Positions 26,682-36,540 are shown, counted from the stretch's first letter. The stretch is DNA of 64,000 nucleotides from DATFNV01 sp963827935 (GCA_963827935.1 CAWHCN010000003.1:1-64000); one strand, 5' to 3'. The notes: a model not told the origin generated them from the letters alone. Made by a program: numbers and translations.

Positions 26682-28754
26682 CCTAGGTTGCGCAGTTGGG
26701 CATTGGCACGAGTGGATTTCCCGAGGGTTTTGCAGGCTGAGGCATCCAGGTCTTCACTACAACAGCCGATCGGGGCTCAGCCGCTCGGGCAGTTGCAGGT
26801 TCAGGGCTGCCAGGATACGTGCCTGCTCGGAGTCGGGTCGGGCCACGCGACTGAGGACCAAGGCTTTGCCGTCCGTGATCTCCAGGTGAATGTCCCCGAG
26901 CTTGATCTTGCCCAACTCCCTCAGAATGACCTCCGGGGTCATCGGACGCGGCTGAGGGACACCCCTGCCTGTACCCGGGACGGGTTTGCTGATCAGGGTT
27001 TGCAGCTTGGCCTGTTTGGCCAGGTGGTCCAGGGTCTTCCACAACGCATAAGCCAGCACGCAAATCATCACGTGGGCCTGCACCCGCCCGCTGTAGTGGT
27101 GCCAGACCGGGTGTAGCAGCAGTTCGCTCTTGAGCACGCGAAAGGCCCGCTCCACCACCGTCAACTGGATGTAGGTCTCCCAGAACTCCACGGCCGACCA
27201 ACCGCCCTGATTGCTACGCAGCAGATAGGCACCGTCCGCGGCCAGGGCAGCTTTGAACTTGTCGACCTTCCAGGACAAGCGGAGTTCCAGCCGGCCCGTG
27301 GCGGTGACGGTCGTGCTCACGAAGGGGCGGGCTTTGGGATAGCGCGCTTGCAGGCGGCCCAGCGCTTCCAGGATTTTGTCGCGCTGCTTGAGGCGACCGG
27401 CGGCGACACGCTGTTGCAACTTACGCAGGGCCTTGGCGAGGGCCCGCCGTTGCTTGCGGCGCATGGCCCGCTCCTTCTGGCGGCGCGGCTTGCTGCGGGC
27501 CAACAAATAGTGGACTTTGCCCCGCTGAAATTGCTTTACCTCCACCTCGGCGTTGTCCGGCAAGCGTTGCCAGTCGCCGCTGTTTAACTCCTTGTGGAAC
27601 TTCTTGAGGTCACTGCGGCGTGTGGCCAGCAAGTAGCGCCGGCCCTCCTTGTTCAAGAATTTGAGGGTGTCCTTACTGATCATGCCGCGGTCCATCACCC
27701 ACACACGCTGGGAGCGCCCGAAACGCTGCTCGACATCCTTGACGATGCGTGGCACCGTCTGCAGGTCCTGGGTGTTGCCGGCCAGCGTGAAGTGCGCCAG
27801 CGGAAAGCCCTCGCGGGTCACCACCAGCGCCAGCACGATCTGCTGACAGTCGCTGCGATGGTCACGCGAATAGCCGCGTTGGGCCAAGTCGTTCTCCTGG
27901 GCCAGGCCCTCGAAGTAGGTGCTGGTCAAGTCGTGCAGCAGCAGGTCGTAGGCGAGCTGGAATAGCGTACCGAATTGATCCTTCAAATCGTTTTCAATGG
28001 CTTCCTTGGCCTTGAGCAGGCCGTCCAGCGTGCGATAGAGGCGGTCCTTGGTGACGGCCTCGTCGGGGATGCCCAGCAGTTCCGGCAAGGCCGTGGCGGC
28101 GTACCAGTGTTCGGCCAGGGCGAACTCGCTGCACGGGCCGCACAAGCGATTGATCACTTCGATGGCCACGATGTCGGCGGGTGGGACCGTGTGCTTTCCC
28201 GCGGGCAGGTGGCGAGCCACGATCGTGTCGAGGTGCAAGGTGTGCCACAGCCAGCGGGCCAGCCAGATGTCGCCGAAGCTACGCGGGTTGGTCCAGCCTA
28301 CCGAATTGAGGCGGATGCGCACGACATCCGGGTCATCGGGGAGTGGGACCGAGTCGTCATCGGGAAAGAGGCGCAGTTGCTGCGCTTCGCCCTGGCGGTT
28401 GTGGAAGACGATGGTGCGTTGCCAACGTCGTTCCTGATCGTGGTTGAGTTCGCCCAGGTAGGCAACGATCTGCTGGCGTGGCCCGGCGTCGGTGCGGACG
28501 CTCTCGACCAGGGCATAGTAGGTATGCTGCTTGCCGTCTTTGGTTCTGCGGTAGCGGCGGAGAAACATGGCCAGCTCCTGTTTTGTTGAGCATGGCCAGA
28601 CGGGGAGGGTCCCCGCAAGGGGCAAGGTCTTCACTACAACGGCAGGGAGGCTGCAACGTCGTTCTCACTACGCAAAAACACAGGGCTTTTGCAGGATCGC
28701 CCCGCAAAAGCCCCGGAAAATCGACGTTGGAATTTCGGAAGTGCGCAACCTAGG
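26682..28754 (-). mobile_element. IS1634-like element D
   Basis: 2073 bp, ends CCTAGGTTGCGCA inverted (13 bp). Flanked by TTAG at 26678-26681 and 28755-28758. The right TTAG is also the target duplication of element C, so D inserted exactly at the junction of the integrase gene and C. Confidence 0.85.
26757..28568 (-). CDS. IS1634-family transposase (element D)
   Basis: 603 residues from ATG 28568 (MFLRRYRRTKDGKQHTYYAL). Same layout as copies A-C but clearly diverged: DLTSTYFEGLAQENDLAQRG, GYSRDHRSDCQQIVLALVV, VMDRGMISKDTLKFLNKEG and FRVLKSELLLHPVWHHYSGR. A basic stretch (RQKERAMRRKQRRALAKALR) lies in the middle. Intact. An upstream in-frame start at 28634 adds 22 residues outside the conserved region. 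Confidence 0.9.
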   Translation of the reverse strand: MFLRRYRRTKDGKQHTYYALVESVRTDAGPRQQIVAYLGELNHDQERRWQRTIVFHNRQGEAQQLRLFPDDDSVPLPDDPDVVRIRLNSVGWTNPRSFGDIWLARWLWHTLHLDTIVARHLPAGKHTVPPADIVAIEVINRLCGPCSEFALAEHWYAATALPELLGIPDEAVTKDRLYRTLDGLLKAKEAIENDLKDQFGTLFQLAYDLLLHDLTSTYFEGLAQENDLAQRGYSRDHRSDCQQIVLALVVTREGFPLAHFTLAGNTQDLQTVPRIVKDVEQRFGRSQRVWVMDRGMISKDTLKFLNKEGRRYLLATRRSDLKKFHKELNSGDWQRLPDNAEVEVKQFQRGKVHYLLARSKPRRQKERAMRRKQRRALAKALRKLQQRVAAGRLKQRDKILEALGRLQARYPKARPFVSTTVTATGRLELRLSWKVDKFKAALAADGAYLLRSNQGGWSAVEFWETYIQLTVVERAFRVLKSELLLHPVWHHYSGRVQAHVMICVLAYALWKTLDHLAKQAKLQTLISKPVPGTGRGVPQPRPMTPEVILRELGKIKLGDIHLEITDGKALVLSRVARPDSEQARILAALNLQLPERLSPDRLL

Positions 28755-28772
28755 TTAGCCCGAGTTTACTAC

Positions 28773-28892
28773 TTGGACAGCGCCACTTTTTATTCTGGGT
28801 AAGATGGCCACACGAAAACCAAGGACTTACGGCGATTTACTTTGCCCAGCTTGACTTCGGCCTTGCCCAGTGTGAAAAGTGGCGCTGTCCAA
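28773..28892. mobile_element. 120-bp MITE, copy 2
   Basis: Same 18-bp inverted ends as copy 1 and of the same length, in the opposite orientation. Flanked by CTAC at 28769-28772 and 28893-28896. The uninterrupted target is known from copies A-C (TTTACTACTTTGCC), so the duplication is certain. Confidence 0.9.
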
Positions 28893-30697
28893 CTACTTTG
28901 CCCCCAAAAACCGGGCTAAATCGGCCCTGTTTTGTAAACAACCGCCGAACCCGTTCCGGGTGCGCACTGCCCTCGTTTGCTCGTCGAGGGAAGAGCAGGG
29001 TTTGCCGCGGGTGGGATGGCAGGCGCGGATCTGGGATCAACTGGTGTCGATTTTCTGCTCTGGGGAAGTCAGGCCCAGTTTCGCGCAGGTTTTGGTTCAG
29101 GTTCCAGGGCAAGAACGGTTCGATGTCGTTGGGCACCTGGCCCCCGGCCTCGGCGCAACTTTGCAGATACCAGTTGAGCCACAGCCGAGGATTGATCTGC
29201 CACAGCTTGAGCGTGGCCAAGATCGAAAAGAGCATCGCGGCCAGGCGGCCACTCCACAGGGCTCCCGAACCGTAATAGTTCTTCCGCCCCAAAGCCGGCC
29301 CACGCAAGCGTCGTTCCGAAAGGTTGTTGTCCATCGGGATGCGTGGGTCAGCGACGAACTGCGTCAAACCCGACCAATGTTCTTGCAGGCTGGTTAACGC
29401 CTTGTCTACGGGCATACGCAGGTCAGGAGCGGCCAATTCGAGGTCGAGTTGTTGCCGCATGGCTGCGACGGCCTGCTCCAAGCCGGCTTGCCCAGCAAGG
29501 TCCGTCGGCTGGGCCAGTCGTTGTCGATTCCACCGATACAGGTCGCGAATGCGTCGCAGCCATGCCAAGGCCCAGGGCTTCAACTCGGGCCAGCCCTTGC
29601 CCACACGCACAAAGTCGCGGCGGACATGCGCCCAGCAGAACACCAACATCAGCGTGCCATTCTTCACCTGGAGCATGGCTTTATAAGCGCTGTAGCGATC
29701 CACCATCAGCACGCCGCCCGCCTGGGACGGGTAATGATCTTCCGGTACTTGATGACTACGCGAGTCATCCAGGAGGTACACCACGGTATCTTCGCTGTTG
29801 AAGACCCACAGCCACCAACCAAAGCCCACCTTGCCTTGCTGTTCCACGAAGACCAGCCAGCGGGTCTCATCGGCCTGCTTATAGTGCGACTGGCGGTTGC
29901 GTTGCCGCAGTGCTTCCATGATCGGCGCAAACAGCGGCTCCAACCGCTGCAACCCATCGGTGACGGTGCCCGCCGCCAGGTCCAGCCCCAACAACCGCCA
30001 TTGCTCGAGCAACCGTTGCGTCGGCCGATAACTGGCGAACTTGTCCAGCAGGATTTCCACCCACACCGATACGCCCAGCAGCGACTTAGGGATCAACTTG
30101 GGCGCTGGCGGCGCCGTGACCGTGCGCAGGCCCCGGACAGCCACAAGTCCGCTGGCCCCGCCGCCGGTGGATCACGCGGCGATAGACGCTGACTTCGATT
30201 TCGAGCTGTTCCGAATCTTCGCTGCCGCACGCTTTCAGCGGCAGGCCACACTGCGGACAGTTCTGGTCCGCTGCGGGCAGGTCGATGAACTGCTCACGAG
30301 TGGGCAGGTGGCTGTAATCGCGGCGCTTTGGAGCGGGCTGACCGGGTTGGCGACCGCGTTGGCGTTTCGGCTTGGCTTGCGTGGGGTCATCGAGATCGTT
30401 GGAGCGGTCGCTACCGGAGTGCTTCTCGGAGCGGCGTCCAAAGCGTTCGGCTTGCAGCTTGCGATTCTCGCCGCGGAGCTGTTCGTTTTCCTGTTCCAAC
30501 GCCGCGATTCGCTCCACGGCATCGGCGTGTCGGCTCCGCCAATACCCGGCCTGTTGCCGCAACTCCAAATTCTCACGCCGCAGGCTGGACACTTCGGCGC
30601 GCAACTGATCCACTTCTGCCAAACGCCGCGCAACCAGCGCGGTCAAAGCCGCGCTTGCGGACACCGCCTCCAGAGGTGGGAGCAACACGCCATCCAT
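28837..30697 (-). CDS. IS66-family transposase TnpC, frameshifted
   Basis: Two frames. 30697 to 30086 holds the coiled coil (ENEQLRGENRKLQAERFGRR) and the zinc finger (CPQCGLPLKACGSEDSEQLE). The next frame, joined at about 30130 by one base, holds APKLIPKSLLGVSVWVEILL and the DDE triad in KQADETRWLVFV, LMVDRYSAYKAML and DNNLSERRLRGPALGRKNYY. The C-terminus reads out of IS66 through the IS1634 end and into the MITE before stopping at 28837. TnpA and TnpB are absent, as in the ISBst12 subgroup. As read the transposase is split. Confidence 0.85.
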
Positions 30698-30774
30698 GAC
30701 AGCTGTGTTGTATGATCAGATTCCCGATAGGAAAGCTCGGGTCGCTCCAGAGAACGGGTTCGGCGGTCGTTTAC
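28934..30774 (-). mobile_element. IS66-family element (ISBst12-like)
   Basis: 1841 bp. Ends GTAAACAACCGCCGAACCC and (reverse) GTAAACGACCGCCGAACCC, continuing as GTTC, are inverted repeats with one mismatch; GTAA ends are typical of IS66. Flanked by an 8-bp duplication CCTGTTTT (28926-28933 and 30775-30782), also typical. It sits inside the left end of copy C. Confidence 0.9.
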
Positions 30775-30918
30775 CCTGTTTTTGACGCAAGTCCTTATTT
30801 GCCAACGCCCGCTTTCCCAAAAAGGCCCTGTAGTGTAGAAAATAGCATTCAGCCCTTGCTTTGCTCCCCCGCCTCGGCCTACACTGCCCCCAGACAGCAC
30901 CGACGCCGGGGGGCATCC

Positions 30919-32725
30919 ATGTTCCTTCGCAAAATCAGGCAACAGCGTCACGGCCAAACCTATACCTATTTCGCCCTCACCGAAACCGTGCGCGCCTCCC
31001 GGCGGCCGCGTTCGCCAACGCACCATTTGCTACATCGGCCGTCTCGATAACCTCCGCCCACCCGACTGGCTGCGCATCGCCGAACGGCTCCCCGACCCCG
31101 CCTGGCTGCCACGCCTCATGCAGGAAGTCGGCTATGTGCCGCCCGACGTGCCGGGCGGACCCATCCAGGGCGTCTGTCTCGATCCCCACTCCATTGCCTG
31201 GCGCAATCCCCGCCGCCTCGGCGACGTCTATGTCGGCCTCCGCGCCTGGCAACTGCTCGGCCTGGACCAACTCCTGCAACGCCTCCTCGGCCGCAGCCGC
31301 AGCCGCGTCCCCCTACCGACCGTCGCCGCCATGATCGCCGTCAATCGCCTCGTCGATCCCCGCAGCGAACTCGGCATCTTTCACTGGCTGCCCGACACCG
31401 CCTTGCCCGAGTTACTCGGCGTGCCGCGCGGCCGGCTTGGCCTCAACCTTCTCTATCGTTGCCTCAGCAACGTCGTCCCGCACAAGGCCGCCCTCGAAGC
31501 CCACCTGGTCCGCCACGGACGCGACCTCTTCGACTTCCGCAACGACCTGCTCCTCTACGACCTGACCAGCACCTACTTCGAGGGCCGACTGGCCGGCAAC
31601 CCCAAGGCCCAACGCGGCTATTCCCGCGATCATCGTCCCGATTGCAAGCAATTGTGCATCGGCCTTGTCGTCAATAGCGACGGCTTCCCGCTCGGCTATG
31701 AATCCCTGCCCGGCAACGCCCGCGACGCCGCTACCCTAACGCCCTTGATCCAGGCCCTGGAAGAACGCTGTGGCGGCACGCGTCGCCTGGTCTGCTTCGA
31801 TCGCGGCATGGCCACCGAGGCCAACCTGCGGCACTGGCGGCAGACGCAACGTCACTACCTCTGCGCCGTGCGGCGGGCCGTTACGCGACAATACCTATCC
31901 ACCATACGTCAAGGCCCCTGGCAACGCGTCCACGCCGAGCACCAGGGCGGGCCGGACATCGTCGTGCAGGCACTGCCCGACCAGGAGCACGACGGTGTCC
32001 GCGAACGCTGGCTGTTGTGCCGCAGCGACGGTTGCCAGCTCAAGGAGCGGCAGATGTTCGAGGCCCGCCTGCTCAAGGCCCGCGAACGCTTGGCCCGTCT
32101 GCAAGCCCAAGTGGCCGCCGGCACCTTCACCCGCGCTGAGGTGATCCACCGCAAGGCCAAGCAAGCCGTGGGCCGCACGCACGACCTGCGCGGCATCTTC
32201 ACCTGGACAGTGCAACGCCGAGGCGGCCAGCGGCAACTGCGGGTCACGGAAAACGCCGCGGCCCTTGCGGATACACGCGATCTGCAAGGAGTCTATTTGT
32301 TGCGCACCACCGACACCGAGCTGACGCTGGTGGCGTTGTGGCACACCTACATGTTGCTCACGCGTGTCGAGGCCGCCTTCCGAAACCTGAAAACCGACCT
32401 GTGTCTGCGGCCGATCTTTCATCACAAGGAAGCGCGCGCCGACGCCCATGTCCTGTTCGCGGTCTTGGCCTACGCCCTGTCGGTGACCATCCAGTTGCGT
32501 CATCGTCGGCAGGGTGGGGAGCTGACGACGGCGGCGCTGCTGGAGAAGTTGGCCCGAGTACAACTGGCGGAGCTATCGTTCCGCACCACCCAGGGAGAGT
32601 TGCTGCGTTTCGAGCGTGCGTCGGTGCCCTCGGCCGAGCAGCAAGCCATCCTGGACACCCTGGCCTGGCCGATCCCCGAGCCCTACCTGCCACCCGACCT
32701 GGGCACCGACCCGGCCCGTTTGTAG
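30919..32725 (+). pseudogene. IS1634-family transposase of copy C, frameshifted
   Basis: Starts at ATG 30919 like A and B. One extra C at about 30995 (copy A reads CGCGCTCCCGG, copy C CGCGCCTCCCGG) shifts the frame after ALTETVRA. The rest, from about 31010 to 32725, is intact and almost identical to A and B. With IS66 and the MITE also cutting the left end, this copy cannot move itself, though its right end is intact. Confidence 0.9.
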
Positions 32726-33373
32726 TGCAAAACGGCGACGCAAGTCCTTATTTATCAAGGCAACTCGACCTGAAAGTAGTAAACTCGGGTTAGCGCCCCG
32801 CTGACCAAGAACGGCGAGCGCATCCGCGTTCTGTCCGCCAAGTGGTACGGGGAGTACGTCGATGGCGGCGGCATCACCCGCCGCGTGCCGCTGTCCGGGG
32901 ACAAGACCGCCGCCCAGCAAATGCTCAACGAACTGATGCGCCGGGCCGAACTGGAGAGGGCCGGCGTACGCGACCCGTTCCGGGAACACCGGCGGCGCCC
33001 CCTGGCCGAACACCTGACCGATTGGGAAGCGAGCCTGCGCGCCAACGGCCGCGGTCAGGACTACGTGGCCCTGAAGCTGGCCCGCCTGCGTGCCATCCTC
33101 GACGGCTGCCGGTTCGTGTTCACGGCCGACCTGCTCAGGAACTGGCCCGGCACTCCGACATCCGTCTGACGATGCAACGGTACACGCACAAGACGCTGCA
33201 CGACCTGGCCGGCGCCGTCGAGTTGCTGCCGTCCCTGGTCCCGATCACTGGCCGGGAGGCCCTGAAGGCGACCGGAACGGACGGACAATTACCCCCCGGG
33301 GATGTCTCTAGCTTACCGCCAGCTTACCGCAAAGTTGATTCCCATTGCGATTCGGTGACGGCGGGCGAGAAAC

Positions 33374-33404
33374 GGAACGGGCCGGAGGATGATTCCCCCG
33401 GCCC
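33374..33404. terminator. Strong GC hairpin behind the integrase remnant
   Basis: ACGGGCCGG (about 33376) and CCGGCCCGT (about 33396) can pair around a loop of about 11 nt, followed by a TCCTTCGTTT stretch. Likely the terminator of the integrase gene, between it and the convergent tRNA. Confidence 0.5.
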
Positions 33405-33466
33405 GTCACAAGTCCTTCGTTTGCAACCTGTTGAGGGCGGTTGCGAGGCCCTGAATCTCAATGCAG

Positions 33467-33555
33467 CGGAGAGGGCGGGATTCGAACCCGCGGTGGGGTT
33501 TGACCCCCACGCCGCTTTAGCAAAGCGGTGCTATCGGCCACTCAGCCACCTCTCC
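33467..33555 (-). tRNA. tRNA-Ser (anticodon GCU)
   Basis: 89 nt with acceptor stem GGAGAGG/CCTCTCC and discriminator G, D arm GCTGAGTGGCCGATAGC, anticodon stem CCGCT/AGCGG with loop TTGCTAA (anticodon GCU, codons AGC/AGU), a long type II variable arm (GTGGGGGTCAAACCCCAC) and T arm CGGGTTCGAATCCCG. CCA is not encoded. Its 3' end faces the integrase remnant, so it is the probable attachment site of the former integrative element. Confidence 0.95.
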
Positions 33556-33648
33556 GGGGTGGTCGCGCTATCGCCTTCCCCAGGATACGCGACATTTCGC
33601 CGCTGGGCAAGGGATCGATACCCTCCGTCTGTCTCACTTTGGCGTCGC

Positions 33649-34698
33649 TCAGGGCACGTCGCGCCCTTCGCCGCCTTCGAGGACCCAGAAGGCCGCCTGG
33701 GGCTCGCCCTTGGCACACAGCGCTTCCTGCAAGACCGCCACTGCCTGGCCGTCGGCATCGTCGGCAATGCGGAAAGTCCCGAAATGCAAGGCCACGCTGG
33801 TCCGCGCCCCCAGCAACTGGTGCGCCCGCAGGGCGTCGGTCGGCGACAGGTGAACCGGACCCATGAACCAGAGAGGCAGGTAGGCCCCGATCGGCAACAG
33901 CGCCAGCCGTGGCGCCCCAAAACGCTGGGCCAGCTGCTCGAAGTGGCGTCCAGAGCCGGTGTCGCCGGCGAAGTAGACGAGTCCGCCCGGCCCGTGCAGC
34001 AGGTAGCCGCACCACAGCGAGGCGTTGCGGTCGCGCAGGCCGCGGCCGGAGAAATGCCGGGCCGGCACACTGGTGACGATCAGGTCGCCAGGCCCCGCCA
34101 CCTCCTGCCACCAGTCCAACTCCTGCACCGGGCCCACGCCGGCCGTGGCCAGCAACCGGCCGACGCCCAACCCCGCCACGAACCGCGGCCCATGCACCCG
34201 GGCCAGGCGCCGCAATGTGGGCAGGTCGAGATGGTCGTAGTGGTTGTGGCTGAGCAGCACCAGGTCAATCGGCGGCAGGTCCTCGAAGCGCAGGCCGGGC
34301 GGCCGGCGGCGGCGCGGGCCGGCCAAGGCTACCGGGCTGGCCCGCGCCGACCACACCGGGTCGGTCAGCACATTCAGCCCTCCGGTTTGCAAAAGGGTCG
34401 TCGAATGGCCCACGAAGGTGACACGCAGCCCATTGCCCGAAACGCGCTCCGGCGGCCGGGGGCCGGGGGGGACCTCGATCCAGCGCGGCCAGGCCCCGGC
34501 ACCATTCCGCAGCCGGTCCCATTGCCAGCGGAAAAAGGCGAAACGCTCGCCGTGACTCGTCGGGTCCAGGTTGTGAAAGCGGCGGCCGTCGAAATGATCC
34601 GAAACCGGCCCGCGATAGGCCCCCCCAGCGAAGAACTGGTGCCGCAGCCCCAGCCAGAAGCCTCCGCCCGTCGCTCCCGACGTCCGCACCTGGCGCAT
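33649..34698 (-). CDS. MBL-fold metallohydrolase (NAPE-PLD/UlaG-like)
   Basis: 349 residues from ATG 34698. VTFVGHSTTLLQTGGLNVLT and DPVWSARAS precede the zinc motif LLSHNHYDHLDLPTLRRL (H-x-H-x-D-H). Later ligands are in VPARHFSGRGLRDRNASLWC (His), VYFAGDTGSGRHF (Asp) and ALHFGTFRIADD (His). The pattern GHS...DPVWS...HNHYDHLD is that of NAPE-PLD-like phosphodiesterases and UlaG-like lactonases, which act on phospholipid or sugar phosphates; the substrate here is unknown. Intact, no signal peptide, so cytoplasmic. Confidence 0.85.
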   Translation of the reverse strand: MRQVRTSGATGGGFWLGLRHQFFAGGAYRGPVSDHFDGRRFHNLDPTSHGERFAFFRWQWDRLRNGAGAWPRWIEVPPGPRPPERVSGNGLRVTFVGHSTTLLQTGGLNVLTDPVWSARASPVALAGPRRRRPPGLRFEDLPPIDLVLLSHNHYDHLDLPTLRRLARVHGPRFVAGLGVGRLLATAGVGPVQELDWWQEVAGPGDLIVTSVPARHFSGRGLRDRNASLWCGYLLHGPGGLVYFAGDTGSGRHFEQLAQRFGAPRLALLPIGAYLPLWFMGPVHLSPTDALRAHQLLGARTSVALHFGTFRIADDADGQAVAVLQEALCAKGEPQAAFWVLEGGEGRDVP

Positions 34699-34990
34699 CA
34701 GCGTTCTCGGTGAAGGTTCAACAGCGGGGGCATTGTACCCACCGGGTCGATTTGAGGCGAACCCTGCCCTGGTGAATCGTGGCCTCCGGAGCGTCCAATT
34801 TGAGAGTTGCGGAATCGTTTCATTTGGCATGCAACGAGATGCCGTTCCCGATGTGGCTGGCAGATCACCACTTGCGCTGCCGGACCCATCTCGTTGCATG
34901 GGTTACGGACACAGCCCCCGACGACATCCATGGTCATCCCTGGCCAATGACGGCAACGGCGGACAATGACGGACAGAATAGGTGCATGTA
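34699..34990. other. Intergenic region
   Basis: No convincing gene. An inverted pair ATGCAACGAGATG (34829-34841) and CATCTCGTTGCAT (34887-34899) with a 45-nt loop is the only structure seen. Confidence 0.4.
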
Positions 34991-35908
34991 TCAACTCCCC
35001 GCGCAAGACCCCGTCTCCGCGCACGCCACCGGCGGGGTCAGGAAGTGCCGCACCACCTCGGCCAGCGCCTCGGGATGACTCAGGTAGGGCAGGTGCCCGC
35101 AGCCGGCGATCTCGACCCGGCCGACGTTGGGCAAGCCGTTCAACAACACGTCCTCGCACTGTCGGCCTACCAGCGGGTCGCAATCGCCGCACACCAAAAG
35201 CACCGGCTGACGAATCGCGTCCAAAAGGGGCCGCACGTCGGTCTCGTGCAGCAAAAGCGCGTGTCGGGCCACGGCGGCGATCGGGCGGTCGTCGTCGATA
35301 TAGAAGCGCCAGACCTCCGGCGGTTGCGAGGCGAAGGGTCCGAAGTGGGCCAGGCGCTGGACGCGCTTGAAGAGCGGCAGCTGATTCATGGTGCCGCGCC
35401 AGTGCCGCGTCACCAGGGCCAACAGCCATTCGGCGGGGGCCAGGGGCCGGCGGGCGAAGCCGCCCTGGAGCACCGCCCGCGGAAAACGCGACGGGTCGCG
35501 GTGCAGTAGCCGCAGCACCACGGTGGACCCGAACGAGGCCCCGAACAGGTAGCTCTGCGGCACGCCCACATGGTCCAGGACGGCCAAGGCGTCGGCGACG
35601 AGGCCGTCATGGCTGATGTGGTGCAGCCGGGCCCCGTCGGCCCCGCCGAGCGGCAGATCGTAGGTGATGCAGCGGAAGTCGCGCGCGAGCAGCGCCGTCA
35701 GAAGCACGAAGACACTGCCCCGGCTAGACAGTCCCGGCACGAACAGCAGCGGCGGCCCCTGGCCCCAGACGGCGTAGCGGCAGCGGTAGCGGCCGGTGTC
35801 CAGCATCCCCTGGGTCGCCTCGCGCTGGAAGCGGCGCCGGGCCTCGGGCAGGGTGAGCGGTGCGGGAGGGCCGGTCAGGCAGGGGGGGAGGGTGGCGGGG
35901 ACGTGCAT
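34991..35908 (-). CDS. Alpha/beta hydrolase
   Basis: 305 residues from ATG 35908; an in-frame ATG at 35947 adds 13 residues. RYAVWGQGPPLLFVPGLSSR holds the oxyanion loop, SYLFGASFGSTVVLRLLHR the nucleophile elbow (Ser; Gly-x-Ser-x-Gly with Ser in the last place), VCGDCDPLVGRQCEDV the acid and IAGCGHLPYLSHPEAL the His. It is a distant paralogue of the hydrolase at 47612-48460. Substrate unknown; its N-terminal PPCLTGPPAPLTLPEA looks like an unstructured leader. Intact. Confidence 0.8.
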   Translation of the reverse strand: MHVPATLPPCLTGPPAPLTLPEARRRFQREATQGMLDTGRYRCRYAVWGQGPPLLFVPGLSSRGSVFVLLTALLARDFRCITYDLPLGGADGARLHHISHDGLVADALAVLDHVGVPQSYLFGASFGSTVVLRLLHRDPSRFPRAVLQGGFARRPLAPAEWLLALVTRHWRGTMNQLPLFKRVQRLAHFGPFASQPPEVWRFYIDDDRPIAAVARHALLLHETDVRPLLDAIRQPVLLVCGDCDPLVGRQCEDVLLNGLPNVGRVEIAGCGHLPYLSHPEALAEVVRHFLTPPVACAETGSCAGS

Positions 35909-35933
35909 GATCGGAAGAAGCTCCGCAACTCCG

Positions 35934-36227
35934 CTACTCGTCGGCATCCGCCGCGATCTCGCCCAGGCGACGTGTCGCAGCCTCTAGCCCCGCCGGAGTA
36001 GTCATCCATTCGAGCACTGCCTCGAATACGTCCTCGATCTCGATTGTGCCGGAAAGGGCCCGCACCTTGAGGCGAGTTCCGCACTCGGGGCAAACAGCGT
36101 ACATGTCGAATGGGGAAACGTCGAAGTGCGCCCCGCAATGCTCCACCTCGCGGCGAAGGGGCAACGAGCGGATTGCGTCAATCAGGTCCGCAGACAACTC
36201 ACTGGAGAGGTGGCTTTTCAGTTCCAT
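35934..36227 (-). CDS. Zinc-binding hypothetical protein
   Basis: 97 residues from ATG 36227. A helical start (MELKSHLSSELSADLIDAIR) leads to EHCGAHFDVSPFDMYAVCPE and CGTRLKVRAL; the CPEC pair plus Cys/His residues nearby could bind zinc. The C-terminus is acidic. It follows the next gene by a few bases on the same strand and overlaps the leader of the hydrolase gene, so the three may form an operon. No family recognised. Confidence 0.55.
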   Translation of the reverse strand: MELKSHLSSELSADLIDAIRSLPLRREVEHCGAHFDVSPFDMYAVCPECGTRLKVRALSGTIEIEDVFEAVLEWMTTPAGLEAATRRLGEIAADADE

Positions 36228-36228
36228 G

Positions 36229-36540
36229 TCATTCCAGCTCCTTGAGGGCCTCCTTGAATTGTACTCGGGACATCCCTGGCCCGGGTCGAATCTCCGCGTG
36301 GGCGACTCGGAGCCGCGCGGGCATGGAACCTATCCCGGGCATCGGCACAACCACCAAGCCCCGGGCGTGGACCTCCGGGTAACTCCGGGACACAACCGCG
36401 CTACCGGGGCGAAAACTGCTCAAAACCTCCGTCTCGGTGAGCGGCGGCGCAACTGCGTCGGCGTCGAATGCTGACAGTCCCTCTTCGCCCTTCCTGAGTT
36501 GAAAAGCTGGTCTGCCCGGTTCGGCCACACGCAGAAGCAC
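36229..36540 (-). CDS. Hypothetical protein
   Basis: 103 residues. LLRVAEPGRPAFQLRKGEEG then LSAFDADAVAPPLTETEVLS and SYPEVHARGLVVVPMPG suggest a compact beta-rich protein with a Glu-rich end. It ends one base before the region of the start of the 35934-36227 gene, so both are likely cotranscribed and may work together. Function unknown; the name-like motif FDADA recurs in my memory of planctomycete proteins but I cannot name the family. Confidence 0.5.
   Translation of the reverse strand: MLLRVAEPGRPAFQLRKGEEGLSAFDADAVAPPLTETEVLSSFRPGSAVVSRSYPEVHARGLVVVPMPGIGSMPARLRVAHAEIRPGPGMSRVQFKEALKELE

Larger units (their letters stand above)
28759..32789 (+). mobile_element. IS1634-like element, copy C, interrupted
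   Basis: Same ends as A and B. Flanked by TTAG (28755-28758, and 32790-32793). Its left end is split by the MITE (after 14 bp) and by IS66. Subtracting both insertions and their target duplications leaves 2058 bp, matching the 2056-2057 bp of B and A. Confidence 0.85.
26566..33307 (+). pseudogene. Tyrosine integrase gene split by nested IS elements
   Basis: 5' part: ATG 26566 (MARLFRQPYTKPIPPDAGRC) to GRTV at 26681. 3' part resumes at 32794; joining across one TTAG copy gives GRTVSAPLTKNGERIRVLSA in frame, then KWYGEYVDGGGITRRVPLSG and the core-binding domain to about 33130. A second lesion, an internal deletion with frame change at about 33130-33150, removes most of the catalytic domain; only the last motif LARHSDIRLTMQRYTHKTLH (His and Tyr nucleophile) remains. 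It ends 160 bp from the 3' end of tRNA-Ser, the usual integration target for such enzymes. Dead twice over. Confidence 0.8.

Noticed and set aside
30712..31050. Separate small gene at the start of IS1634-like copy C
   Set aside because: It is the N-terminus of the transposase before a one-base insertion, as comparison with copies A and B shows.
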